Shown here piece after piece: positions 47,998-55,527 of a stretch of DNA of 64,000 nt. Positions within the stretch are counted from its first letter, which is position 1. Each line of letters begins with the position of its first letter. The stretch comes from JBPCMN01 sp013695115. Its GTDB lineage: Bacteria; Actinomycetota; Acidimicrobiia; IMCC26256; JACDBD01. The translations under genes and the position numbers were made by a program. The stretch lies in assembly GCA_051002235.1 (NCBI GenBank), contig JBPCMN010000042.1, positions 3,119 to 67,118 of the forward strand, read 5' to 3'. The notes below the pieces were generated by a model that did not search any database, was not told the DNA's origin, and was given only the letters and a program-made list of their open reading frames with translations.

Positions 47998-48633
47998 ATG
48001 GCGAGATCCCCCGGCGAGATGGACCCTCGCCCGACGCGACCGGTCGGGGCCGTGCCGCCCCCGGCCGAACGCGCCCCTGCGCCCGCGCCCGCACCCGAAC
48101 CCGCGCCCGCGCCCGCGCCCGCACCCGAACCCGCGCCCGACCCGGACGGGGACTCGCGCCGCCCGCCGGCGCGCTCGCGCCAACCGGTCAAGGCGGCGCC
48201 GCCGAAGCCGACCCGGGCGGACCGCAAGGCCGATCGCAACGCTCGTCGGGCGGCCAAGCCGGTCAAGCGCGAACGGCGGCTGCGTCACACGATCCAGAAG
48301 GTCGACCTCTGGTCGGTGATGAAGCTGTCGCTGTGCTTCTACCTCTGCGGGCTGGCGGTCACGCTCGTGGCGCTCGTCTCCCTCTGGCTCATCGCCGACG
48401 CCTTCGGCATCGTCTCCAACGTCGAGGAGTTCGTCGGTGACCTGCTGTCGTCGGAGGACTTCACCTTCCTATCGGGCGAGATGCTGCGAGGGGTGACGCT
48501 CGTCGGGCTGGTCGTCGTGATGCTCCAGGTCGTGGTCACGGTGATGTCGGCGGCGTTCTACAACCTGTTCGCGGAGCTGTTCGGCGGCATCGAGGTGACG
48601 GTCGTCGAGGAAGAGCCCGTCGCCCGTTCGTAG
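47998..48633 (+). CDS. DUF3566 membrane protein
   Basis: A 211-residue actinobacterial protein. The first ~60 residues are Ala/Pro/Glu low complexity encoded by a tandem repeat, then a basic stretch (RADRKADRNARRAAKPVKRERRL). The DUF3566 domain (KVDLWSVMKLSLCFYLCGLAVTLVALVSLWLIADAFG and a second helix near 168-190) has two membrane helices. It follows gyrA by 5 nt and precedes tRNA-Ile, as in mycobacteria. Function is unknown. Confidence 0.88.
   Translation: MARSPGEMDPRPTRPVGAVPPPAERAPAPAPAPEPAPAPAPAPEPAPDPDGDSRRPPARSRQPVKAAPPKPTRADRKADRNARRAAKPVKRERRLRHTIQKVDLWSVMKLSLCFYLCGLAVTLVALVSLWLIADAFGIVSNVEEFVGDLLSSEDFTFLSGEMLRGVTLVGLVVVMLQVVVTVMSAAFYNLFAELFGGIEVTVVEEEPVARS
48081..48139. repeat. Tandem 30-nt repeat inside the DUF3566 gene
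   Basis: Two copies of a 29-nt exact unit with 30-nt period start at 48081 and 48111, encoding a repeated Ala-Pro-Ala-Pro-Ala-Pro-Glu-Pro pattern. A multiple of three preserves the frame, so copy number could vary without disrupting the gene. Confidence 0.8.
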
Positions 48634-48684
48634 GTTGCGAGTACGCTCGCTCGCCGTGCCCGGCGCAGACCACAAACGTGGCGC

Positions 48685-48758
48685 GGGGCTATAGCTCAGT
48701 CGGTTAGAGCGCATCCCTGATAAGGATGAGGTCGGTGGTTCGATTCCACCTAGCCCCA
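48685..48758 (+). tRNA. tRNA-Ile (anticodon GAT)
   Basis: A 74-nt cloverleaf. The acceptor stem GGGGCTA pairs with TAGCCCC, the D arm is TAGCTCAGTCGGTTAGAGC, the anticodon loop CTGATAA carries GAT, and the T arm GGTGGTTCGATTCCACC is regular. CCA is not encoded. A -10-like TACGCT lies near 48642. A start codon follows only 2 nt after the discriminator base. Confidence 0.96.
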
Positions 48759-48760
48759 CT

Positions 48761-48898
48761 GTGAAGACCTTCCGCCGTGGGTTGCTCGTCGCGCTAGTCG
48801 CGGTGCTGGTCGGCGGGTTCGTTCGTCTGCGAGGCAAGGGCGGGGTCCCGCCCACGAGCGGCGGCTGGCGGGAGCTCGAGGGTCCCGAGTTCCGTTGA
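48761..48898 (+). CDS. 45-residue single-helix membrane microprotein
   Basis: The frame reads MKTFRRGLLVALVAVLVGGF and ends GGWRELEGPEFR. It has a basic start, one membrane helix (about 8-22) and a polar tail. GTG 48761 is 2 nt past tRNA-Ile, and the TGA overlaps the TTG start of the next gene as TTGA. Correct membrane-protein design and coupling at both ends support a real gene despite the size. Family not recognised. Confidence 0.65.
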   Translation: MKTFRRGLLVALVAVLVGGFVRLRGKGGVPPTSGGWRELEGPEFR

Positions 48899-49902
48899 CG
48901 GCCGTCCTGCTGGTCGGCACGGGCGCCGTCGGTGTCTGCGCCGCTCGTCAGCTCGTCGACACGCCCGGGCTCGAACGGCTCCTGATCGCCGGCCGCGACC
49001 ACGCCCGGGTCCAGACCATCACGAACGCGCTGGGTGAGCGGGCCGAGCCGGCCCCGTTCGCGCCCGGCGACGCGCTTCCCGCCGGGGTCACCGCCGTCGC
49101 CACCGCCCTGCCGCCCGCGCTCGACGCCGCGGTCGCGGGCAGTGCGGTGGCCGCGGGTGTACCGGTCGCGTCGGTCGGCGACGACGAGCACGCGGTGACC
49201 GCCCTGCTCGGCCTGGACGCCGGCGCCCGGGATGCGGGTATCGCGGTGGCGATCGGATGCGGGCTCGCACCTGGTCTCGCCGACGTCCTCGCCCGCCATG
49301 CCGCCGGCGTGCTCGACCGGATCGACGAGGTGCACGTCGCCCGCTCGGGAGTAGCGGGGCCCACGTCGCGGGCCTCGCTTCGGAGGGCGCGGCGGGGCCG
49401 GCCGGCCGAGTGGCAGGACGGCGTCTGGCACCGGGAGCGGCGGGGTGCCGCTGAGCTCGTCTGGTTCCCCGACCCGGTGGGAGCGCGTGAGTGCGAGCCG
49501 GTCGCGGCGGGCACGGCGCTGCTGGTGGCTGAGTTCTCCGGTCTCCGCCGAGCGACGATGCGCTTCGACGAGCTCCCGCCGGCGAGCATCGCCGAGACTC
49601 TGACCCGGCGGCGCGCCGACGACAGCTGGGGCGCGGTGCGCGTCGAGGTCTGGGGGTGGCAGGGTCAGGTGCGCGCGCCGGTGGTATACGGCGTGATCGA
49701 GCGGACCGCGGTGGCAGCGGGAACGGTGCTGGCGGTGACCGCGGCGCGCCTCGCCGGCGCGCTCCCGACCCTCCCGCTGCGCGCCAGCCACGAGCACGGC
49801 GCGCAGGGTCTCGGCGCGCTGCTCGAGCCGCCACCGTTCCTGGCCGAGCTCGCCCGCCGGGGGGTCAAGGCCGCCGTGTTCGAGGGCGTGGCGGTTGCCT
49901 GA
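48895..49902 (+). CDS. Saccharopine dehydrogenase-like NAD(P)-binding protein
   Basis: A 335-residue protein with an N-terminal Rossmann fold (VLLVGTGAVGVCAARQLVDTPG). VPVASVGDDEHAVTALLGLDAGARDAGIAVAIGCGLAPGLADVLA fits the saccharopine dehydrogenase NADP domain, and the C-terminal part resembles its catalytic domain. The substrate is unknown. The TTG start is coupled to the microprotein upstream. Confidence 0.75.
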   Translation: MTAVLLVGTGAVGVCAARQLVDTPGLERLLIAGRDHARVQTITNALGERAEPAPFAPGDALPAGVTAVATALPPALDAAVAGSAVAAGVPVASVGDDEHAVTALLGLDAGARDAGIAVAIGCGLAPGLADVLARHAAGVLDRIDEVHVARSGVAGPTSRASLRRARRGRPAEWQDGVWHRERRGAAELVWFPDPVGARECEPVAAGTALLVAEFSGLRRATMRFDELPPASIAETLTRRRADDSWGAVRVEVWGWQGQVRAPVVYGVIERTAVAAGTVLAVTAARLAGALPTLPLRASHEHGAQGLGALLEPPPFLAELARRGVKAAVFEGVAVA

Positions 49903-50161
49903 GCTCCGTCTCGAGCGAGCCGTGCGGACCCTGCCGGTCGACGGCGACATCGAAGTGACGGTCGCATCGCTGCGAGCCCGAGTCCAGTGGGACAACGCGC
50001 GCTCGGGTGGCAGCCTCGGCCTCGGCCTCGCCACGCCACTGGCGGTACGGCCCCGGAGCGGGCCGGCATTGTCGGTGCGTTTGACCGGACGAAGCGCCGC
50101 CGGGCTGGCGGCGGCAATGATCTGCCGAGGCGCCGCCGCGCCACCGAGAGGGGAGAACGAC

Positions 50162-50548
50162 ATGGACCAGCCCGAGCGGATCAGCTCGGTCGTGCCCAAG
50201 GTGGCCCAGTCCGACGAGATGGTGCGGACCTTCACCGCCGCCGCCACGGGGCAGGGAGTGGTCGGCGCCGCCACGACCGCCGGCGATCGAACGGCGGTGC
50301 CCCTGATCGAGACGATGTTCGCCGGCGGCTACGGCGGCGGGGGCGGCAGCGAGGGCGAGAAAGGGGACATCGGAGCGGGCGGCGGCGGCGGAGGATTCGC
50401 CCGCAGCCGGACCGTTGCGATTCTCGAGGTCGCGCCTGACGGCGTGCGGGTCAGGCCGGTCATCGACCAGACCGCGGTGATCCTCGCCGGGCTCGGTGCC
50501 GCGGTCGGCGTGCTCGGGGTGCTCCGGCGGGGTCGCCGCCGGCATTGA
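50162..50548 (+). CDS. GerW/YtfJ-like protein with C-terminal membrane helix
   Basis: About 128 residues. A Gly-rich centre (GGYGGGGGSEGEKGDIGAGGGGGG) is followed by RTVAILEVAPDGVRVRPVID, the layout of the sporulation-protein YtfJ/GerW domain, and a C-terminal helix (AVILAGLGAAVGVLGVL) with basic end RRGRRRH. ATG 50162 has AGGGGAG upstream. The frame is open back to GTG 49895 (217 residues), but that part is not family-like. No spore role is implied; such proteins are widespread in non-sporulating actinobacteria. The 259 nt before it hold no clear feature. Confidence 0.65.
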   Translation: MDQPERISSVVPKVAQSDEMVRTFTAAATGQGVVGAATTAGDRTAVPLIETMFAGGYGGGGGSEGEKGDIGAGGGGGGFARSRTVAILEVAPDGVRVRPVIDQTAVILAGLGAAVGVLGVLRRGRRRH

Positions 50549-50591
50549 GTCGAAGGGGCGCGCCGCGCGTTCCCGTACCATCGCGAGTCAC

Positions 50592-50665
50592 GGGGACGTA
50601 GCTCAGTTGGCTAGAGCACCTGCTTTGCAAGCAGGGGGTCGTGGGTTCGAGTCCCATCGTCTCCA
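50592..50665 (+). tRNA. tRNA-Ala (anticodon TGC)
   Basis: A 74-nt cloverleaf. GGGGACG pairs with CGTCTCC (one G-U type pair), the D arm is TAGCTCAGTTGGCTAGAGC, the anticodon stem CCTGC/GCAGG encloses TTTGCAA (anticodon TGC), and the T arm is GTGGGTTCGAGTCCCAT. CCA is not encoded. It completes the Ile-Ala pair usual downstream of gyrA in actinobacteria; no rRNA is nearby. Confidence 0.95.
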
Positions 50666-50764
50666 CCGACCGACGCCAGGCCGCGCCTACGGGAGGCGGA
50701 TCTCGTGATCCCGTCGTCAGGCTCGGAGCTAGTGAACCGTGCTTGGAGCGGGCAGAGTCGTCGA

Positions 50765-50980
50765 CTACTGGGAGAGAGCCTCGGAGCCCTGGCTGTGGCG
50801 GCTGTCCTGGCGTCGAAGTGCCTGGTGGCGCTGGAGTCGGAGGTAGGCGGCGAGGACGACCGCCCGGTCGGCGGTCGGGGTCGAGCCTTCGTGCTCGATG
50901 AGTTGTTCGAGCGCGAGCGCGACCAGCGCCACATCCGGAGGTTCGAGATCGAGCCGGACCATCGGCCGGTTGGCGGTCAT
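50765..50980 (-). CDS. Small hypothetical protein
   Basis: A 71-residue frame starting MTANRPMVRLDLEPPDVALVALALEQL. It is helical and charged, with no membrane segment. Composition looks like protein rather than shadow, but no strong Shine-Dalgarno precedes ATG 50980. It lies downstream of the PAP2 gene on the same strand. Function unknown. Confidence 0.45.
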   Translation of the reverse strand: MTANRPMVRLDLEPPDVALVALALEQLIEHEGSTPTADRAVVLAAYLRLQRHQALRRQDSRHSQGSEALSQ

Positions 50981-51048
50981 CGGGCCCCCCCCAAATCCGA
51001 CAGATCGCCGCGAAGGGGGAGATTCTATACCTGGCCGCGGCCCGACCA

Positions 51049-51837
51049 TCAAGAGCGATCGGCCACTGAAAGCGGTCGGCCACGCGCGGCACGTCGGAGG
51101 CGTCGCCAAACGCGGCGCGCCGAGGCCAGGGCATAGGCGAGGCCCAGCACCACCCAGCCGCCGACCGCGTCGAGGAAGAAGTGGTTGCCGGTGACGACGG
51201 TGCAGAACAACTGGGCCGCCGGGTAAGCGACGAGCAGTGCCTTCGCCCACGGCCGGCGGACGAGCGGCCACAGCGCCAGCGCGATCCAAGTCGACCAGCC
51301 GATGTGGAGGCTGGGCATGGCCGCGTAGAGGTTGTCGGCGCTGGGATCACGGCTCGCCTCGCCCAGCCCGAAGTACTCGACGCGGGTGTCGACGAAGCCG
51401 TAGCTCGCCGGCAGCAGGCGGGGTGGCATCAGGGGGTAGAGCCAGAACCCGGCCAGGGCCAGCCCCAGCATCACGATCAGGGTGTTGCGCCAGCGCACGT
51501 ACCGTGCCGGCGCCTTGATGTAGAGCCACACCAGCGCGACCACCGGCATCACGAAGTGCACGCTGGCGTAGAAGATGTTCCAGAACGAGATGAAGGCGCG
51601 ATAGGGGAGGAACCACTCCTGGATGGTCTCCTCGTGATAGATGCCGAGGAGCCGCTCACCCCGGATCACCTGCCGGGCGTGGCGAAAGGCGTCGGCCTCG
51701 GAGCCGATGAGCTGGTCGCGGGCCCAGTCGTAGACAGTGGTGACGGCGCGGACCCCGATGATCTCGAGGACCCAGCCGAAGCGGATCCGCCGGCTGCGCG
51801 GGGTGGGTGCGTCCGCCTCGAGCCGCCCGGGAGTCAC
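51049..51837 (-). CDS. PAP2-type membrane phosphatase/transferase
   Basis: About 262 residues with six hydrophobic helices. The PAP2 motifs are NLYAAMPSLHIGWSTW (catalytic His) near 170 and VVTGNHFFLDAVGGW (second His, Asp) near 220; an arginine-containing first motif (YPLMPPRLLP) comes before them. This is the inositolphosphotransferase/Aur1-like PAP2 branch, which may act on phosphoinositol or other lipid phosphates; the substrate is inferred. GTG 51837 is used, GTG 51855 is possible; neither has a strong Shine-Dalgarno. Confidence 0.82.
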   Translation of the reverse strand: MTPGRLEADAPTPRSRRIRFGWVLEIIGVRAVTTVYDWARDQLIGSEADAFRHARQVIRGERLLGIYHEETIQEWFLPYRAFISFWNIFYASVHFVMPVVALVWLYIKAPARYVRWRNTLIVMLGLALAGFWLYPLMPPRLLPASYGFVDTRVEYFGLGEASRDPSADNLYAAMPSLHIGWSTWIALALWPLVRRPWAKALLVAYPAAQLFCTVVTGNHFFLDAVGGWVVLGLAYALASARRVWRRLRRAARGRPLSVADRS

Positions 51838-51913
51838 CGCGGGCGAAAGTAGCCCCACGCAAGGTGGGAGAATGGCTGGTCGGAAGGGTCCACGCCCGAC
51901 ATCTGGGGGAGCG

Positions 51914-53581
51914 ATGGGGAGGGCAGCCCGGCGCGTCAGGTTGATGCTGGCGGTGGCGGTGGCGGTCGCGATCCCGTTCGCCCCCGGCCTCACCCGCGCC
52001 GAGCGGTTCGCGCTCGCCGGGCTCGTTCTCGGCTACGCGGCCCTGGCGGCGGTGTTCGACGAGATCGGGGCCCGCCGCACCCGCTTCCCGGCCACGCCCT
52101 TGAGTGCGCCGGCCGGCGTGGCCACGATCTTCGGGGCGACCCTCGTGCTCCCCGAGCTCCAGCCGGTGGCGCTCGTCTTCTACGTCGTCGCGGTGGCGTT
52201 CTACACCGCGATCGGCGGGATCCGGCTCGGGCTCGGTCTCGCCGCGGTCGCGGTGGGCGGTGCGGTCACCGCCCACCTCCTCGCCCCGAGCGACGAGCAG
52301 CTCGAGCCCCTCGCACTGGCGGCGTTCGCGGTGCTCCTGCCCGCGGTCGCGGCGGCCGCCGAGTTCCTGGCCCGGAGCCGGCGCCGCACCGCCGAGCGGC
52401 TGGCGCGGCTGCACGACGCGCTCCGAGCCGTGAGCGTCACCCCCGACCTTCAGGCCACCCTCGACTCGATCGCGGAGTCGAGCGCGGCAGCGGTGGGCGC
52501 GGCCGCCGCCGGCATCCTCCTGCGCGAGGAGGACCGGCTGGTTCCGGCCGCGTCCAGTTCCGGACGGCCCGAATGGATGAGCGACGGCGCTCGCGACACC
52601 GGTCCGTTCGCGCGGGCGATGAAGCGCCGAGAGACCGTCGTCGCACCCGACGGACGTCGGTCTCTCGTGGCGGTGCCGCTGCGGGTGAGCGGTGAACCCA
52701 TCGGCGTCCTGGCCGCCGCCTTCTCCGGGACGGGCGGCCCGGCCCGTGACGATCTCACGTTGCTCGAGACCTACGCGGAGCAGGCGGCACTGGTCATCGT
52801 GCAGGCCCAGGCGTTCGAGCGTGAGCGGCAGGCGGCCGAGCAGCTCGCCGAAGCGGACCGGCTCAAAGGCGAGTTCCTGGGCATGGTGTCGCACGAGCTG
52901 CGCACGCCGCTTACCGTGGTGAAGGGTGTCGTCGACACCGTGCTCCTCCACTGGGAGCGCCTGCCCGACGAGCGTCGGCGCGAGCTGCTGGTCCGGGCAT
53001 CCGGCAACGCCGACGAGCTGAACCGTCTGGTCGGCCAGCTGCTCGACTTCGCCCGCATTGAAGCCGAGCGGGTCCGTCTCGAACCCGAGGTGCTGACGGT
53101 GCGGGTGTTGGTGGAGACGGCGCTGGAGCAGCTGGGGGCGGTGCTCGAGCGGCACCGAATCGAGGTCGACGTACCCGAATCGCTGGCGGTCATGGCCGAT
53201 GCCGATGCCCTGGCCCACGTGCTGACCAACCTGCTCGTCAACGCGGCCAGGTTCGCGCCCCCCGGAAGTCTGATCATGGTGTCGGCCCGCGATGCCGATG
53301 ACGAGGTGGTGATCTCGGTCGTCGACGAGGGGCCCGGCGTCGCGCCCGACGACCGTGAGCGCATCTTCGAGCGCTTCTACCAGGCGCCGGTTCACGCGTC
53401 GGCGCGCAAGGGGACCGGGATCGGGCTGGGCATCGCCCGGACCCTGGTCGAGCTGCACGGCGGCCGCATCTGGGTGGAGGGTCTGCCTGCCCCCGGCTCC
53501 ACGTTCTCGTTCACGATGCCCGACGCCTCCGCATCCGACCGCGCTCCCGGCGCGACGCCAGCCGCGGCGGCCGGGGCATGA
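51914..53581 (+). CDS. Membrane sensor histidine kinase with GAF domain
   Basis: A 555-residue kinase. About five N-terminal membrane helices (20-150), then a GAF domain (SVTPDLQATLDSIAESSAAAVGAAAAGILL, VAVPLRVSGEPIGVLAAAF), a HisKA domain with phospho-acceptor His (GMVSHELRTPLTVVKG) near 330, and a HATPase domain with N box (LTNLLVNAARFAPPG), VVDEGPGVAPDD and GTGIGLGIARTLVELHGG. No response regulator is adjacent. ATG 51914 follows GGGGGAG. Its stop overlaps the next kinase start as ATGA. Confidence 0.93.
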   Translation: MGRAARRVRLMLAVAVAVAIPFAPGLTRAERFALAGLVLGYAALAAVFDEIGARRTRFPATPLSAPAGVATIFGATLVLPELQPVALVFYVVAVAFYTAIGGIRLGLGLAAVAVGGAVTAHLLAPSDEQLEPLALAAFAVLLPAVAAAAEFLARSRRRTAERLARLHDALRAVSVTPDLQATLDSIAESSAAAVGAAAAGILLREEDRLVPAASSSGRPEWMSDGARDTGPFARAMKRRETVVAPDGRRSLVAVPLRVSGEPIGVLAAAFSGTGGPARDDLTLLETYAEQAALVIVQAQAFERERQAAEQLAEADRLKGEFLGMVSHELRTPLTVVKGVVDTVLLHWERLPDERRRELLVRASGNADELNRLVGQLLDFARIEAERVRLEPEVLTVRVLVETALEQLGAVLERHRIEVDVPESLAVMADADALAHVLTNLLVNAARFAPPGSLIMVSARDADDEVVISVVDEGPGVAPDDRERIFERFYQAPVHASARKGTGIGLGIARTLVELHGGRIWVEGLPAPGSTFSFTMPDASASDRAPGATPAAAAGA

Positions 53582-54927
53582 CGGCGATCATGCGACGCCT
53601 GGTGCCGGCGGCCGCGTTCACGCTCGTGGGCTTCGCCGCGCTGGCGAGCCCGGCCGCGACCGCGGCGCCGGCGGGCCCGCTGCCGCCGATCACGACCCCG
53701 CCACTCCCCATCCCCCTCCCGGTCAACCCCAACGAGCTGCTGGGCTCGGTCGGCGATGCCGTCGAGCAGCTCGTCGGCGGGATCCCCCTCCCCGGCGCCG
53801 CGCCCGCACCCGCCCCGGCTCCGGCACCCGCTCCGGGTCCGGCACCCGCTCCGGGTCCGGCCCCGGCCACCATTCCGCCGGCCGCGCCGCCGCCGGTACC
53901 GGCGGACACCGAGGCGGTCCCCGCGGACGGGCCAGCCGGACCCGACGCCGGACCGGCGGCGGGCGACGACGACTCCGGAGCCGACGGCGGCCCCAGCTCG
54001 CTGCCGGCGCGGCTCGGTGCCGCCGCCGGGACGGGCGCCAACCTGCTGTTGCTGGCGCTGGGCCTCGGCCTCGCCTTGGTCGCCGCCAGCCCCCGCGGCC
54101 CGACCTACCGCCGGGCGCGACGCGAGGTGCTCGACCGGCTGGCGGACGCGTACGATCAACAGCACCGGGCGGCCGAGGAGCTCGCCGAGGCCAACCGGCT
54201 CAAAGGCGAGTTCCTGAGCATGGTCTCGCACGAGCTGCGCACGCCGCTGACCTCGGTCAAGGGTTTCGTCGACACCGTGCTCCTCCACTGGGACCGGTTC
54301 CCCGAGGAGCAGCGGCGCGAGCTCCTCGACCGGGCATCCGGGCGCGCCGACGAGCTGACCCGACTCATTTCCCAGCTGCTCGACTTCGCCTCGATCGAAG
54401 CCGACCGGGTCGACGTCGACCTGCGGGTGCTGGACGTGCGCGAGCTCGTCGACGTGGTCATCGGTGACGTCGCCCCGGTTGTGGCCGACCACCGCATCGA
54501 GGTCGAGGTGACCGAGGAGCTCGTCATGACCGCCGATGCCGACGCGTTCTCACACGTCCTCGTCAACCTGTTGACCAACGCGGTGAAGTTCTCACCCGAC
54601 GACAGCACCATCCGCGTCCAGGCCCGGGCCGAGCGCCACGAGGTCGTGGTGTCGGTCGCCGACCAGGGCACCGGCATCTCCGTCGAGGATCAGCGCCGAA
54701 TCTTCGACCGCTTCTACCAGTCGGACGCATCCGAAGGCGACGGGAACGGGTCGCGACGCGGCACCGGCATCGGTCTCGCCATTGCCCAGCGCTTCACCGA
54801 GGTGCAGGGGGGGCGGATCTGGGTCGAGAGCGCGCCCGGGCAGGGCTCGACCTTCTTCTTCACTCTGCCGGTCGGTCGCGTCGCCGCCACTCGAGTGGTC
54901 GCGACCGCCACGCCGGCACCGGACTAG
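53578..54927 (+). CDS. Second sensor histidine kinase, paralogous to its upstream neighbour
   Basis: A 449-residue kinase with a secretion signal or first helix (PAAAFTLVGFAALASPAATA), a Pro/Ala-rich outer part with repeats (about 60-140), a membrane helix (NLLLLALGLGLALVAAS, about 154-170), HisKA (SMVSHELRTPLTSVKG) and HATPase (LVNLLTNAVKFSPDD, VADQGTGISVEDQ, GTGIGLAIAQRFTEVQGG). The HisKA region matches the upstream kinase almost residue for residue, with a different sensor. Translation is coupled by ATGA. No regulator is nearby. Confidence 0.93.
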   Translation: MTAIMRRLVPAAAFTLVGFAALASPAATAAPAGPLPPITTPPLPIPLPVNPNELLGSVGDAVEQLVGGIPLPGAAPAPAPAPAPAPGPAPAPGPAPATIPPAAPPPVPADTEAVPADGPAGPDAGPAAGDDDSGADGGPSSLPARLGAAAGTGANLLLLALGLGLALVAASPRGPTYRRARREVLDRLADAYDQQHRAAEELAEANRLKGEFLSMVSHELRTPLTSVKGFVDTVLLHWDRFPEEQRRELLDRASGRADELTRLISQLLDFASIEADRVDVDLRVLDVRELVDVVIGDVAPVVADHRIEVEVTEELVMTADADAFSHVLVNLLTNAVKFSPDDSTIRVQARAERHEVVVSVADQGTGISVEDQRRIFDRFYQSDASEGDGNGSRRGTGIGLAIAQRFTEVQGGRIWVESAPGQGSTFFFTLPVGRVAATRVVATATPAPD

Positions 54928-55343
54928 TCGGCCCGCTCCTTGCGACGCACGAAAAACGTTCCCGTTCCCCGCGACACCAGCTCTCCCGCGGGGTCCCGTA
55001 CCCACGACTCGAGGTAGGCGATCTGACGGGCGAGGCGGACGACCTCGCCCCGTACGGACAGCTCTGCACCGGCCTCGGCCGCCCGCATGGTCTCGTACTT
55101 GATGTCGAGCGTTGCCGCCCGATCCCCCGATTCGAGCGCGGCGTTGGTGGCGAAGTTCATCGCCGCGTCGTGGATCACGCCGTACACCCCACCATGGACC
55201 GCGCCCAACGGGTTGCACGCGAGCTCGGTGGGCGTCCAGGTGGCGGTCGCCCACCCTTCGCCGTAGCCGTCGAAGGAGATCCCGAGCTGGGCCAGGAGGG
55301 GCATACCGCCGTCGCCGAGGGCGTTGTCCAGGTTGCGGGGCAC
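54924..55343 (-). CDS. PaaI-type hotdog-fold thioesterase
   Basis: A 139-residue hotdog protein. GAVHGGVYGVIHDAAMNFATNAAL holds the HGG-type motif with an Asp close by; TLDIKYETMRAAEAGAELSV and a beta-rich end follow. It likely hydrolyses acyl-CoA thioesters; a thiolase gene lies on the other side of the gap. GTG 55343. Ends converge with the kinase, sharing 4 nt. Confidence 0.85.
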   Translation of the reverse strand: MPRNLDNALGDGGMPLLAQLGISFDGYGEGWATATWTPTELACNPLGAVHGGVYGVIHDAAMNFATNAALESGDRAATLDIKYETMRAAEAGAELSVRGEVVRLARQIAYLESWVRDPAGELVSRGTGTFFVRRKERAD

Positions 55344-55403
55344 CGCTGGAGGCTAGTCAGAGGTGCCATCCACAGACGTGAGTCGTGCATTGCGCGGAGC
55401 GGC

Positions 55404-55468
55404 GAGCGTCCCGCAGGGCGGCCGCCGGCCAGCCCGGTCGAGGATGGCCCGGCGGACGAGGCGAGGCG
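55404..55468. repeat. 65-bp intergenic repeat, copy 2
   Basis: Matches 25177-25241 at 64 of 65 positions (one G to A change), same orientation. It precedes the thiolase gene by 60 nt, similar to the 66 nt between copy 1 and degV. Confidence 0.85.
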
Positions 55469-55478
55469 ACCATGAGGA

Positions 55479-55495
55479 CGGCAGGTATCCTGCCG
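55479..55495. promoter_or_regulatory. Palindrome over a -10-like box upstream of the thiolase gene
   Basis: CGGCAGG-TAT-CCTGCCG is a perfect 7-bp inverted repeat. Its centre contains TATCCT (55486-55491), a -10-like hexamer, and the start codon follows 32 nt later. A repressor operator overlapping the promoter is a fair guess. Confidence 0.5.
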
Positions 55496-55527
55496 CCGAG
55501 AGTGCGGCGAAAGAAGAGGAGCCCTCC

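Noticed and set aside
48081..48139. Regular repeats resembling a small CRISPR array
   Set aside because: Units are contiguous with no spacers and encode Ala-Pro repeats inside the DUF3566 protein.
49895..50161. Upstream 89-codon extension of the GerW-like gene
   Set aside because: Although open, it lacks family similarity, and ATG 50162 has a good ribosome binding site; kept only as an alternative.
48685..50665. tRNA-Ile and tRNA-Ala pair as a sign of an rRNA operon
   Set aside because: No 16S or 23S sequence is present; this pair downstream of gyrA is normal in actinobacteria.
53805..53870. Repeated CTCCGGGTCCGG units
   Set aside because: Explained by the Ala/Pro/Gly-rich outer segment of the second histidine kinase.
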